NCBI RefSeq assembly: GCF_000332055.1
Contig: NZ_ALVZ01000227.1
Location: 1 to 64,000, forward strand
Direction of reading: 5' to 3'
Source of the DNA: Xenococcus sp. PCC 7305
GTDB taxonomy: Bacteria; Cyanobacteriota; Cyanobacteriia; Cyanobacteriales; Xenococcaceae
Length of the DNA: 64,000 bases
Part shown: positions 26,217 to 35,142 of the stretch, one piece after another
Layout: the number at the start of each line of letters is the position of its first letter
Numbering within the stretch: position 1 is the stretch's first letter
Program-made: the position numbers and the translations under genes
Notes under the pieces: generated by a model
Seen by the model: only the letters and a program-made list of their open reading frames with translations
What the model was told of the DNA's origin: nothing
The model's database searches: none

Positions 26217-27272
26217 ATGGCCAAGTTGAGTCGTCGGCAAATTTTGTTAGCAGGGTTTTTCGCGGGGGCGGGAGTCTCGATCGCAAGTTCCCATTGGCGC
26301 GACCAAAGAAAAGATAGTGAATTTGACCAGGAAGAAGGTGGCGCTGATATAGCCTATGAAACAGGGATCTCGGCCGAGAAGATTCGTCAGATTGAACAGT
26401 CTGTTGCCCTCCAGCAGCCCCTTATTCCCTATAATCGGCAAATATCAAAGCTTTTGGTCCGTTGTTGCCGATTAGCCACCGAACAATATCTTCAGGGAGT
26501 TGCTGACCCTGAGTATGATGGTGCGATCGCAAGTCTGGTCAGTTACTTTCCGCAACTAAATAACTATCAGCAAATTATTGCTTTTAAGGCGATTCGAGAG
26601 CGCTCCTGGCTAGAACCATTGATGAATCAAACCTTTTTGCGAGATCTGATTCCTCAGACAGAGTTTATCTATCATGGGTTTATTCTCAAATCTGCTCGGC
26701 ATAACATTATTGTTTTTCGGGGAACTCAAGAGCCTAGAGAGTGGATTGCCAATATTAATGCTCAGCAAATTGAATATTTGAGTGACAATAAGCAAGCTGG
26801 AAAGATTCATCAGGGTTTTTACTCTCTCTATGTCAATAATTTGGCACAGCAAATTCGTCAAGTGATTGACCAGCTCGATCCGAATATTCCCTGTTACATC
26901 ACGGGTCATAGTTTAGGTGGAACTATGACAGTTATTGCCGCAGTTGATTTGGCGGTGCATTTCCCTGCCTTCGCCGAGCAATTACTCGTTTATAGTTATG
27001 CTTCCCCCAGGGTCGGAGATCCTTATTTTGCCAGGTTTTACAGTGATCTAGTTCCCAACAGCTATCGAATAGTTAATCAAGCAGATTCTACTTGGCTTTT
27101 GCCGCCGACGCAGCTAAGAAATGCTGTATATCTGCATGTTGGCCAGACCTGGTCTTTTATCAATCAAACAGGGGATTTGAATCCTAACCATCAGTTGGCT
27201 GCTTATCAAGCGGCGATCGATCAAGAAGTCGAGATTCACAAGTCTCCAATCACTCCAATGTCTGGTTTTTGA
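26217..27272 (+). CDS. Lipase (class 3), probably exported
   Basis: A 351-aa alpha/beta-hydrolase with the class-3 lipase nucleophile elbow YITGHSLGGTMTV, the upstream FRGTQEPREWIANI region and downstream YASPRVGDPYFARFY, plus an acidic residue and His candidates (NQADSTWLLPP, YLHVGQ). The N-terminus LSRRQILLAGFFAGAGVSIA has a twin Arg before a hydrophobic segment, so Tat export or a membrane anchor is likely. It starts 11 nt after der, suggesting cotranscription. Confidence 0.87.
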   Translation: MAKLSRRQILLAGFFAGAGVSIASSHWRDQRKDSEFDQEEGGADIAYETGISAEKIRQIEQSVALQQPLIPYNRQISKLLVRCCRLATEQYLQGVADPEYDGAIASLVSYFPQLNNYQQIIAFKAIRERSWLEPLMNQTFLRDLIPQTEFIYHGFILKSARHNIIVFRGTQEPREWIANINAQQIEYLSDNKQAGKIHQGFYSLYVNNLAQQIRQVIDQLDPNIPCYITGHSLGGTMTVIAAVDLAVHFPAFAEQLLVYSYASPRVGDPYFARFYSDLVPNSYRIVNQADSTWLLPPTQLRNAVYLHVGQTWSFINQTGDLNPNHQLAAYQAAIDQEVEIHKSPITPMSGF

Positions 27273-27285
27273 GCACAGGTTAAGA

Positions 27286-27380
27286 TAGGTTTTAGGTTTT
27301 AGGTTTTAGGTTTTAGGTGAAATAGCGCCATCTGCCATCTGCCCTCTGCCATCTGCCCTCTGCCATCTGCCCTCTGCCTT
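27286..27380. repeat. Heptamer tandem repeats (TTTTAGG, then TCTGCCC/TCTGCCA)
   Basis: Four units of GGTTTTA at 27286-27318 are followed by about seven units of TCTGCCATCTGCCC at 27328-27380, lying between the convergent lipase and permease genes. Confidence 0.85.
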
Positions 27381-27395
27381 CGGAGCAAAGCGACA

Positions 27396-29699
27396 TCAAG
27401 CGATCGCGCTCTCATTGCCAGAATCCCGAAAGAATAAACAAGAAGAACCAGTCAGGTCAATCATTCGACAGATAAAATCAAAATTAGGTTGTTTGGGCAA
27501 ACCGATAAAATCCATATCTGATTGAGGTGCATGGATAATGCAACTGTTAAATTCTCCAACCAGCACAAATGTTGTTGCTTGGTTTGGTATCCGACAAAGA
27601 TCTCGCAATTCTTCGATATACTGCCTGGCCATGGGGACTTCTTCATTGCTATTGACTACTGTAATCAAGTTCAAAGATCCTTGCCAACTTCTATAGAGTC
27701 GCAATGCCATCAACATTGTCAGATTAAGATTGCCCTTTTTGAGTTTTTCTGACAGTGGGATTTCGCCAAGTTGGGGCGTCAGCCATAAGTTAATCACTTC
27801 AACTCTTCCCATACCTGCTAGAGGATGGAGTCCTAGCAACATAATGCCGATTTCTAGCTGTTGAGCTTCGGCTAACAAAGGTTGCATTACTTCCCAGTCT
27901 GTAGGCAGTTTTGGGGCTTTTAAACATAAAATATTTGGCCGAAAAAAAGTGTTTTGAGAAGATTGGAGCACTGCCAAAATGCCATCAATATAAGTTGTGA
28001 CTTTTAAGATCGAGAAAGTCGTGAAAATGCTGCGTCGGCGAAAGGCAGCGGCTAGTTTTTGTAACCGATGGGCAAAATCTCTGACTGAGGGACTCTGGGC
28101 TAATCCCAAAAGCTGGATTGAGCCTTCTGGTTGAGAGATATCTAGTAGTAAACGAAATTGACCTAATAACTGGGATGAATCTTCGATGGGAACTAACAAA
28201 ATTGGTCGCCAAGCTCGAAAATTGTTGATATCAATCTCAATAACTTTTTTGGCTGCCCATTGGGCGATCGCCTCAAAGATTCCACTGCGGACATCCCCTG
28301 TAACTCTGGGATTATCAGGTTTTTTGACTAACTGAAAATAGATAAACAGCACAATCGCGATCGCAATAAAACTAAACCTAGCATCGATGACCAACATGGC
28401 AAACAGACAACTAGCAAAACCATAGAGGGGAATCAGTTGCGGGATTTTGAAGGTCGGTCGAAAATTCATCAGTCCCAATTGAGATTCCAAGAGCACAACC
28501 AAGTTCAAGGTGGCATAGGTAATCAGAAAAAACATTGTAATCAAAGATGCGATCGCATTAAGATCTCTGATCATCAGTGCAGCAAGCACAAACAAACTAG
28601 TTAGAAATATGCCGCGACGGGGTTCGCCATTAGCGCCTAGTTTACCAATCCACCTCCCTTGGGGAATCACCTCATCCCGTGCCAATGCCACCAAGATGCG
28701 CGGTGCGCCAACGATTGAAGAAAGTGCTGCCGAAAAGGTAGCAGCGAGTAATCCTGCTAAAACCGCTGGTTTCCAAAATGCCTGGTCAATCATAATCGTG
28801 TAGTTTTTGACCAGTTCTGCGGGGCTATCAACTCTGGACGCCCACCAACAAAGAGCTAAATAAACTATGCTGCTAACGCCAATGGCAGAAAGGGTGCCGA
28901 TGGGAATATTTTTTCGACTGTTTTGCAACTCTCCCGACATATTCACTCCAGACATAATGCCAGTGACAGCGGGAAAGAAAACAGCAAAAACTCCCCAAAA
29001 GCTGATGCCTTCCTGGGCTGCCGAGCCGGGGAACTCTCCAATTAAAACTAATGGTTGTTGCGATGTCCAAAAATTGGGGCTGGCAAAAATAGAGACCAAA
29101 GAAATGATCACCAAGGCCATTACTAGGTATTGAATGCGAAAGGCTAATCTGGCACTAATCGATGCGATCGCCAAAACTAACAAGAAAACACTCAAATCTA
29201 CTATTAATGCTGGATGTTGGGGAAAAATTCGCAACCAACCCTCACGAAAACCAAAGATATACATGGCGACGGCAAAGGCTTGGGAGAGAAACAGCGGAAT
29301 GCCGATCGCACCACCGACTTCTAAGCCCAAAGCTTTGGCAATCATGGCGTAGGGGCCGCCCGCTTCGAGACGAGTATTACTCGCGATCGAGGAGAGGGAT
29401 AATCCTGTGGCAAAGGTAATACTCAGTGCAGCTAAGATGATCAGCATTCCTCCCAATAGTCCTGCATTGCCGACGACCCAGCCGACGCGCAAATACATAA
29501 TTGCGCCTAATATCGTCAGAAGAGTGGGTTTAAATACACCTTCAAAGGAATTATAAAGCTTGGGTTTGACTGAGTTGGTTTGTCTAAAAATATCTATAAT
29601 TCTCTTCCGAGGATTCCTAGTTTTCATATATTCAGAAGAATCAAAAATAGGCTCAAATACTTTACTGTTTTGAGATCCAGGATAGAGTAATCTGTTCAT
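27396..29699 (-). CDS. APC-superfamily cation-chloride-cotransporter-like permease
   Basis: A 767-aa membrane protein. After a 50-residue cytosolic lead, about twelve transmembrane segments run from TLLTILGAIMYLRVGWVVGN to YFQLVKKP. A 300-residue cytosolic C-terminal domain follows (RAWRPILLVPIEDS onward). The VGWVVGNAGLLGG and GVNMSGELQNSRKNIP motifs are those of the CCC/NKCC-like branch of APC permeases. The substrate could be ions or amino acids; it cannot be settled here. Confidence 0.85.
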   Translation of the reverse strand: MNRLLYPGSQNSKVFEPIFDSSEYMKTRNPRKRIIDIFRQTNSVKPKLYNSFEGVFKPTLLTILGAIMYLRVGWVVGNAGLLGGMLIILAALSITFATGLSLSSIASNTRLEAGGPYAMIAKALGLEVGGAIGIPLFLSQAFAVAMYIFGFREGWLRIFPQHPALIVDLSVFLLVLAIASISARLAFRIQYLVMALVIISLVSIFASPNFWTSQQPLVLIGEFPGSAAQEGISFWGVFAVFFPAVTGIMSGVNMSGELQNSRKNIPIGTLSAIGVSSIVYLALCWWASRVDSPAELVKNYTIMIDQAFWKPAVLAGLLAATFSAALSSIVGAPRILVALARDEVIPQGRWIGKLGANGEPRRGIFLTSLFVLAALMIRDLNAIASLITMFFLITYATLNLVVLLESQLGLMNFRPTFKIPQLIPLYGFASCLFAMLVIDARFSFIAIAIVLFIYFQLVKKPDNPRVTGDVRSGIFEAIAQWAAKKVIEIDINNFRAWRPILLVPIEDSSQLLGQFRLLLDISQPEGSIQLLGLAQSPSVRDFAHRLQKLAAAFRRRSIFTTFSILKVTTYIDGILAVLQSSQNTFFRPNILCLKAPKLPTDWEVMQPLLAEAQQLEIGIMLLGLHPLAGMGRVEVINLWLTPQLGEIPLSEKLKKGNLNLTMLMALRLYRSWQGSLNLITVVNSNEEVPMARQYIEELRDLCRIPNQATTFVLVGEFNSCIIHAPQSDMDFIGLPKQPNFDFICRMIDLTGSSCLFFRDSGNESAIA

Positions 29700-29846
29700 T
29701 CTTCGGTGATCGAGGCTATTGCGATATTAGTCAAGCGTGATTGGGAAATCTCCATAAAAGCGCATCTTATTGTTGAAAGATAAACTGAATAGAGCTTCAG
29801 GTAATTAAGTATTTTTTTTGACGAATCAATTAAATCTATATTATAT

Positions 29847-29999
29847 AAAGGGGTCGGAATTTTGATATGTTTGCCATGAGGAGATGGAGTTTTAATTGCC
29901 AGGAAGGGACATGAGGATTATCAAATTTTGGGTACAGAGAAAATCCATTTTGATGATCGCGAACAGGCAAGAGAAGCTTTGAAAATTCGTTGTCACTAA
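29847..29999 (+). pseudogene. Unidentified coding remnant
   Basis: One frame across an otherwise gene-free 423-bp stretch reads KGVGILICLP[26 protein letters not shown], then [16 protein letters not shown] and stop. Composition is protein-like and highly charged at the end, but the frame has an internal TGA and no start. I do not recognise the family. The rest of 29700-30107 shows nothing further. Confidence 0.3.
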
Positions 30000-30107
30000 A
30001 TTTAAGGGATGAGGAAAGTTTAATTGTTTAATTACTAGTTTATGAAAAGATTGATTACTAGTAACTAAACCTCTCCTTTATCGACAACAAAAATATTTAA
30101 TTAATCT

Positions 30108-30141
30108 AGATAGAAAGTAAAACTAATCATTAATTCTATCT
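30108..30141 (-). terminator. Possible terminator of the AriA-AriB operon
   Basis: AGATAGAA (30108-30115) and TTCTATCT (30134-30141) pair perfectly. On the minus strand the hairpin spans the ariB stop codon and is followed by AATTAAATATTTTTG. Confidence 0.45.
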
Positions 30142-31055
30142 AATCGAGCTATCAAATAATTAAGTAAATCTTGGGGACAAGCAATACGTGGAGCAATAAT
30201 CTCAACAGCATTCCCACAATTTATCTGTGACCTGATTTTTGTCTTAATTTCAGCATTTCTGGCATTTTTTTCAAGTTGATTTAAAAAAGCTACTAAACAC
30301 CAGATTTCTTGTTTGCCCCTTAACCAACATTTTGTAGGTAAAGATTGCAATTCTTGAGTTGCCAAATTGATATTTGTATTACTAGGTGGATTTGAAACAT
30401 TGCATTTTTTAGTCAGATGTTCGTTCATATTTGGACTCCAATTTAAACTAGGTTTTAGATTGGCATCTAATCTGAAAATTGAAAAATTTAGGTTATTTTT
30501 ATTTACTGTAGCTTTCGGATTAAATTTTCGAGCAGCAATCCACCATGCCATCATCGGAAGAAAGATAGGACGATATGCTTGCTGAAACTTTTCAAAATCT
30601 TTACACGCAGCTTCAATAACTGTTGGAGAATCAATCCCCCAAATATCATTCAAAACAGCTTTAATAGATTCTTTTGTGACTAGATAGTTTTCAATAGAGT
30701 AGTGCTTTGTAACAAACAAACTACCTTGTGTAGTTATACCTTCAACTTGACCTAAGAAATCATCGTGATCTTTGTCAACAAAGAAACAAAGTCTTGGGTT
30801 ATTTGGAAATCTTGTCTCAAAATATTTCCAAGTTTCTATTACATCTTTCTTGTTTCCCAAAACTCTCACTACGATAGACAAGCCTTTAGATTTTGCTTCT
30901 CTTTCTGAATGCACTCTAATCAAAGATGGATCATCTCGACCTTCAAGAAAAATTCCAATCTCATTTCCATTAGGATCGAAACTAGCGAGAAAATTATTTC
31001 GTTTAACCACTGATGATTGAGAGGCTGCCTTCAAAGAATCCAAAAAAGATGACAT
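30123..31055 (-). CDS. AriB-like DUF4435/TOPRIM nuclease (PARIS-type defence)
   Basis: A 310-aa DUF4435 protein. A TOPRIM-type acidic set is visible: Glu38 in IGIFLEGRDDPS and the Asp94-x-Asp96 pair in LCFFVDKDHDDF. The SIENYLVTKES motif that follows is characteristic of DUF4435. It starts 2 nt after the ATPase stop with a good ribosome-binding site (AGGAGAG) inside the ATPase end. In PARIS, AriB is the effector, released by AriA on sensing a phage anti-restriction protein, and cleaves host tRNA. Function here is inferred from family and pairing. Confidence 0.8.
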   Translation of the reverse strand: MSSFLDSLKAASQSSVVKRNNFLASFDPNGNEIGIFLEGRDDPSLIRVHSEREAKSKGLSIVVRVLGNKKDVIETWKYFETRFPNNPRLCFFVDKDHDDFLGQVEGITTQGSLFVTKHYSIENYLVTKESIKAVLNDIWGIDSPTVIEAACKDFEKFQQAYRPIFLPMMAWWIAARKFNPKATVNKNNLNFSIFRLDANLKPSLNWSPNMNEHLTKKCNVSNPPSNTNINLATQELQSLPTKCWLRGKQEIWCLVAFLNQLEKNARNAEIKTKIRSQINCGNAVEIIAPRIACPQDLLNYLIARLDRIND

Positions 31056-31057
31056 AT

Positions 31058-32491
31058 TTAGCTCTCCTGAATAAACTCGCTTATGGAATGTGCATATTCG
31101 GACAAAGAATTATCCTCGAAGACAAAAGGAGAGTGAGTAACAGCGATAAGTCCAGAACACCTTCCTGTATCCTGTATATCTTGAAGAAAACGACGTTGCC
31201 ATTTAACAGAAATTGATAACTCTGGCTCATCAATTACTAGAAAATAACTTTCGTTACGACTTAGAAACATATGGGAAAATAGTGAGACAATTTGCTTTTC
31301 TCCTGAAGAGAGTCCATAAAGCGGAACTTCAACACTTTTATCATCGAATTTATTTTTTCTTTTAATAGCTAATTCAAAAGCTGTTGGATTAAATTCAAGC
31401 TGTTTTTTGCTGAGATACTGATTAACTACTTCGGCAAGTTTTCTTACAGGCTCTTCCATTTCCTGCTGAGTCTTGTGAATCGTCACCAAACTAGTTAGAA
31501 AATGAGCAAGAATTTTCTTTTCTGGGGGTAAAGTCTGATTGGACTTAACATCTGCAAGTAGACTTCTAAGCTCTTCCCTATCATTTTCAGGCAGAGTGTC
31601 ATCCTCAATTCTAGAAAGCATAGAATCGACAGTTTGAGAAACTTCTTCTGTAGCTAAAATTGAAGTGTCAACACTATCATATTTGCGTCGAATAATATCC
31701 CGAAGATAAGAGCCAGTAAGTCGATTTAGTTCGCTGCGGAAGTTTCGATCAAGATCTGAAAGAATCGACGTAAAAGCTCTGTCTACATCAGTCATTCCAA
31801 ATTCAACTAGTTCAATATATGAACTCTGCTCTCTGCGTTCACGGTTTCTACGAAAGGAAGACAATGCTTCATCAAGATCTTGATCTGGAAATACAGCACT
31901 CAATTCTTTTTCGATTCTGCGGTAAGTTGGAAGAAATAAAAACTGCTCTTTATTATTTGAACTTAATATCTCGGCAAGAGCCTCTGCTCCAGAGCTTTTG
32001 GAATCTTCCGAACTCAGACGAGGATTATTCCTAGTAAAGGCAACAAGCATATCGAGAACTACTTGTGTGGGAAAGGCACGAAATATTGGAAATTCATCCA
32101 TCAGATTTCTGATGAATTTTTTGCTTTTAAGCAAATCCAAATTTTCAGTTTTTCCCTCTAAAAGCCTTTCAGAAAGCGAATTTAATTCTCTGTCAGATAA
32201 GTTTCTCTCAAGAAAATCAACCTCAAAAAAATTTTTGCGTTTACTCTGAGGTAAATGTTCTCTTTTAAGCACATAATCTTGCTCTCCAATAGTCAATGTG
32301 CATGAATTAAATGGAAGCTTGCGAAGTTTACTCCACTGAGCTGTTAGAGCATAATACACTAGATTTATAAATGTACTTTTACCCGATCCATTCTCTCCCA
32401 CCAAAATTAATGTATTGTCTCTGAGGGGAACATCTAAATCAAAAGTATTAAACATTCTTTCAACACTTACTCTTTTGAGGTCAATAGACAC
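31058..32491 (-). CDS. AriA-like AAA/ABC-type ATPase (PARIS-type defence)
   Basis: A 477-aa ATPase of the AAA_15/OLD-like class: Walker A GENGSGKST (residues 32-40), ABC-type signature LSSGEKQ (394-400), Walker B FLVIDEPE (417-424) and a VTHS switch (451-454). A long helical middle section separates them. The start is GTG. Together with the adjacent DUF4435 gene it has the size and order expected of AriA-AriB. Other ATPase-DUF4435 pairs are conceivable, so the PARIS label is a strong inference, not a proof. Confidence 0.8.
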   Translation of the reverse strand: MSIDLKRVSVERMFNTFDLDVPLRDNTLILVGENGSGKSTFINLVYYALTAQWSKLRKLPFNSCTLTIGEQDYVLKREHLPQSKRKNFFEVDFLERNLSDRELNSLSERLLEGKTENLDLLKSKKFIRNLMDEFPIFRAFPTQVVLDMLVAFTRNNPRLSSEDSKSSGAEALAEILSSNNKEQFLFLPTYRRIEKELSAVFPDQDLDEALSSFRRNRERREQSSYIELVEFGMTDVDRAFTSILSDLDRNFRSELNRLTGSYLRDIIRRKYDSVDTSILATEEVSQTVDSMLSRIEDDTLPENDREELRSLLADVKSNQTLPPEKKILAHFLTSLVTIHKTQQEMEEPVRKLAEVVNQYLSKKQLEFNPTAFELAIKRKNKFDDKSVEVPLYGLSSGEKQIVSLFSHMFLSRNESYFLVIDEPELSISVKWQRRFLQDIQDTGRCSGLIAVTHSPFVFEDNSLSEYAHSISEFIQES

Positions 32492-32759
32492 TTCAATTCC
32501 TCACAATTTCAACAGATTGATAGTCTTTAAAATTTTTCACAGATATTATTAAATGATTAAAGCTATACCAGCTTAACCTCTATATTTATAACTGTATACT
32601 AATTATTTAATAAATTTATCTCCTCGTATTTTTTTCCCTCGTCTTTTTTTCATTTCTGGCGTTCTCAATTTAATCCCATACGTGAAAAATAACGTACGTT
32701 AATTCCAACGTATATCCCAATCATCTTTTTTACTTTTTCTTTATTTTCTACTTGACAAG

Positions 32760-32774
32760 TCATAATCGTTATGA
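32760..32774. promoter_or_regulatory. PerR-like box upstream of the peroxiredoxin
   Basis: TCATAATCGTTATGA is a perfect 6-3-6 palindrome, continuing GTATGA. It shares TCGTTATGAGT with the katG box at 2422-2431. A second half-site, AAATGAGTAAGA, lies at about 32798. Confidence 0.55.
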
Positions 32775-32836
32775 GTATGATTTATTTATTGAAATCGAAA
32801 TGAGTAAGACTTAACTAGCCTAAAGGAATAACAATC

Positions 32837-33364
32837 ATGATAGATAAAGTACCTGACGTAGTATTTAAAACCAGAGTTCGCGACGAATCTGTAGAAGGGC
32901 CTAATCCTTTCCGCTGGCAAGATGTCACAACTTCAGAAATCTTTGGTGGCAAAAAAGTAGTTGTCTTTTCTCTTCCTGGAGCTTTCACTCCTACTTGTTC
33001 TTCTACACATTTGCCCAGATACGAAGAACTTTATGATGATATCAAAGCGACTGGCGTAGATGCAGTTATCTGTGTTTCTGTGAATGATGCTTTTGTCATG
33101 TTCCAATGGGGTAAAGCACAAGGAGCTAAAAATGTTTTCTTGCTTCCCGATGGTAATGGTGAGTTTACTCGCAAAATGGGGATGTTAGTCGAAAAGTCTA
33201 ATCTAGGCTTTGGAATGCGCTCTTGGCGTTATTCTATGGTGGTAGATGACGGCAAAATCGAAAAAATGTTTGTCGAACCAGACTTTGGTGATAACTGTCC
33301 TACCGATCCTTTTGAAGTTTCCGATGCCGATACTATGTTGGCTTACTTGAAAGGAAGTAAATAG
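32837..33364 (+). CDS. Type II (Prx5-like) peroxiredoxin
   Basis: A 175-aa thiol peroxidase. The peroxidatic Cys lies in [19 protein letters not shown] with the conserved Pro/Thr residues, and the conserved active-site Arg is in [13 protein letters not shown]. It removes peroxides at the expense of glutathione/glutaredoxin or thioredoxin. It heads a same-strand series of oxidative-stress genes ending with glutathione reductase, a possible electron source. The PerR-like box upstream fits peroxide induction. Confidence 0.93.
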   Translation: MIDKVPDVVFKTRVRDESVEGPNPFRWQDVTTSEIFGGKKVVVFSLPGAFTPTCSSTHLPRYEELYDDIKATGVDAVICVSVNDAFVMFQWGKAQGAKNVFLLPDGNGEFTRKMGMLVEKSNLGFGMRSWRYSMVVDDGKIEKMFVEPDFGDNCPTDPFEVSDADTMLAYLKGSK

Positions 33365-33489
33365 CATTGACTATTAGTCAGTGATTAGTTATCTGTTATC
33401 AGTTGTCAGAATTCTCTAACTTTCATCAAATAAGTGTCAATACTGAAATACTATTGTATTGTCGTTGCGATAAAAGACAAGAATCATTC

Positions 33490-34026
33490 ATGGGAAAACT
33501 TCAAACTCTAATTGGCATGACGGGAGCTCTAGTTTTAGCATCCCCTAGCATTGTTTTAGCGGAAAAAATTAGCGTAACAGTGAATTTAACCGATACAGAG
33601 GGGGTTGGGGAGCAAATAGGAACTATTACCCTAGAAGACACAGAGTATGGAATGTTGCTCACTCCCGATTTAGTTAAACTAACTCCAGGGGCTCATGGGT
33701 TTCATGTCCACGAAAACCCCGATTGCAACCCAGCGGAGAAAGAAGGAAAAATCGTCCCCGGATTGGCAGCAGGAGGTCATTTTGATCCCACTGGATCAGG
33801 AGTTCACAAAGGGCCATATGGAGATGGTCACTTGGGCGATTTACCACCATTAATTGTTCTTGCAGATGGTACAGCTCAAACTCCGACTCTTGCTCCTAGG
33901 TTGAAAACTGAGGATGTGAAAGGACGTTCCCTAATGATTCACATGATGGGAGATAACTTTTCTGATGATCCTGAGCCCCTAGGTGGTGGTGGAGCGAGAC
34001 TTGCTTGTGGTGTAATCTCTGAATAA
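33490..34026 (+). CDS. sodC: Secreted Cu/Zn superoxide dismutase SodC
   Basis: A 178-aa protein with signal peptide ([18 protein letters not shown]). The metal ligands are in [12 protein letters not shown] (His, His), GGHFDPTG with [12 protein letters not shown] (bridging His and Zn ligands) and [10 protein letters not shown]. The disulfide Cys pair is in NPDCNP and RLACGVI. It acts in the periplasm. ATG 33490 begins the signal peptide. An in-frame extension upstream to 33403 lacks support. Confidence 0.94.
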   Translation: MGKLQTLIGMTGALVLASPSIVLAEKISVTVNLTDTEGVGEQIGTITLEDTEYGMLLTPDLVKLTPGAHGFHVHENPDCNPAEKEGKIVPGLAAGGHFDPTGSGVHKGPYGDGHLGDLPPLIVLADGTAQTPTLAPRLKTEDVKGRSLMIHMMGDNFSDDPEPLGGGGARLACGVISE

Positions 34027-34083
34027 GTTAATGAACTAAATTACTGTTTATAGAAAAGCAGTAAACTATGGAGGAATTGGATT

Positions 34084-34587
34084 ATGGTAGCTACAGCCAG
34101 CAAACAAAAGACCTATAGCACTCGCATAGATCTAGCAGAAGATGTCAGAGTTCAGGTGATTGAAATTCTGAATCAGACCCTTGCTGCAACTTTGGATCTT
34201 AAAACTCAGACGAAACAAGCCCATTGGAATGTTAAAGGGCAGAATTTCTACCAGCTACATGAGCTGTTTGATGCGATGGCTGGAGAATTGGAAGAATATG
34301 TGGATATGGTTGCCGAAAGGGTTACCGCTCTGGGTGGAACGGCATTAGGAACAGCGCGAGTTGCTGCTGAGGCTTCAATTTTGCCTGAATACCCTCTAGA
34401 TGCAGTGAGTGGTCTAGAACATATTACTGCTTTGGCCGATCGCTATGCAGCCTATGGCAAGCATGTCCGGGTGGCGATCGATACTACAGGAGATTTGGGC
34501 GATGCCGATACTTCTGATATGTACACAGAAATCTCCCGCAATATAGATAAGCGTCTGTGGTTCTTAGAAGCCCATTTAGTTAAGTAA
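34084..34587 (+). CDS. dps: Dps-type DNA-protecting ferritin-like protein
   Basis: A 167-aa Dps protein that oxidises Fe(II) with peroxide and stores iron in a dodecamer. The ferroxidase motif reads KQAHWNVKGQNFYQLHELFDAMAGELEEYVDMVAER, with the inter-subunit His, Asp and Glu residues. It sits 57 nt after sodC, preceded by GGAGG (34069-34075). There is no PerR box of its own in the gap, so it is probably transcribed with its neighbours. Confidence 0.95.
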   Translation: MVATASKQKTYSTRIDLAEDVRVQVIEILNQTLAATLDLKTQTKQAHWNVKGQNFYQLHELFDAMAGELEEYVDMVAERVTALGGTALGTARVAAEASILPEYPLDAVSGLEHITALADRYAAYGKHVRVAIDTTGDLGDADTSDMYTEISRNIDKRLWFLEAHLVK

Positions 34588-34674
34588 AACCTGAGAAAAC
34601 TAATTAATTGTTTTCCTTACCATCTGATTGTAGAGTGGGCAATGCCCACCTAAATAAATATTTGGTAAATAATT

Positions 34675-34956
34675 ATGGCTGATACTAAAGGCGCGGATGC
34701 TGTAGATAAAGCAATTTCGCAAGGATTAGATCTTGATGGGTCACCAATTCCGACAAACAAACTAGAACTTTATAATAAAGTCATGGGGTTTGAAGCAGGA
34801 AGACAAAGAAGCGGGGTTACTAATACGATGAGATCGCGGATCGTCAGAATAGGGGCTAAGCATCTTGCCCAAGCAGAACTAAATCAAATGCTGCTCGATG
34901 CTGAATTCCCCACCCTAAAAGATAAAGAAATTGCTTTTTATTACGGTGGGAAATAG
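34675..34956 (+). CDS. DUF4090 protein
   Basis: A 93-aa small soluble protein conserved in cyanobacteria. The core KLELYNKVMGFEAGRQRSGV with TMRSRIVRIGAKHLAQAELN and the end KEIAFYYGGK are the family signature as I recall it. Function is unknown. Its place between dps and gor suggests a link to oxidative stress in this genome. Confidence 0.82.
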   Translation: MADTKGADAVDKAISQGLDLDGSPIPTNKLELYNKVMGFEAGRQRSGVTNTMRSRIVRIGAKHLAQAELNQMLLDAEFPTLKDKEIAFYYGGK

Positions 34957-35142
34957 TTGAACAGATGATTGGTAATTAGTGATTGGGAACTGGGGATTAG
35001 AAACTAAAAATTGTCTCTTCAGGTCACAACTCCAGTTTCCCCTTCCTAAACAAGTCATAAGTAGTAAGGCAACACTTATTATTTAGCATTTATTTAAGTA
35101 ATGAATTCCGCGTAGCGGACACTAGACTGAGGTATATAAAAA

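Noticed and set aside
33403-33489. Longer N-terminus for SodC
   Set aside because: It would place 29 polar residues before the signal peptide; ATG 33490 gives a standard exported protein.
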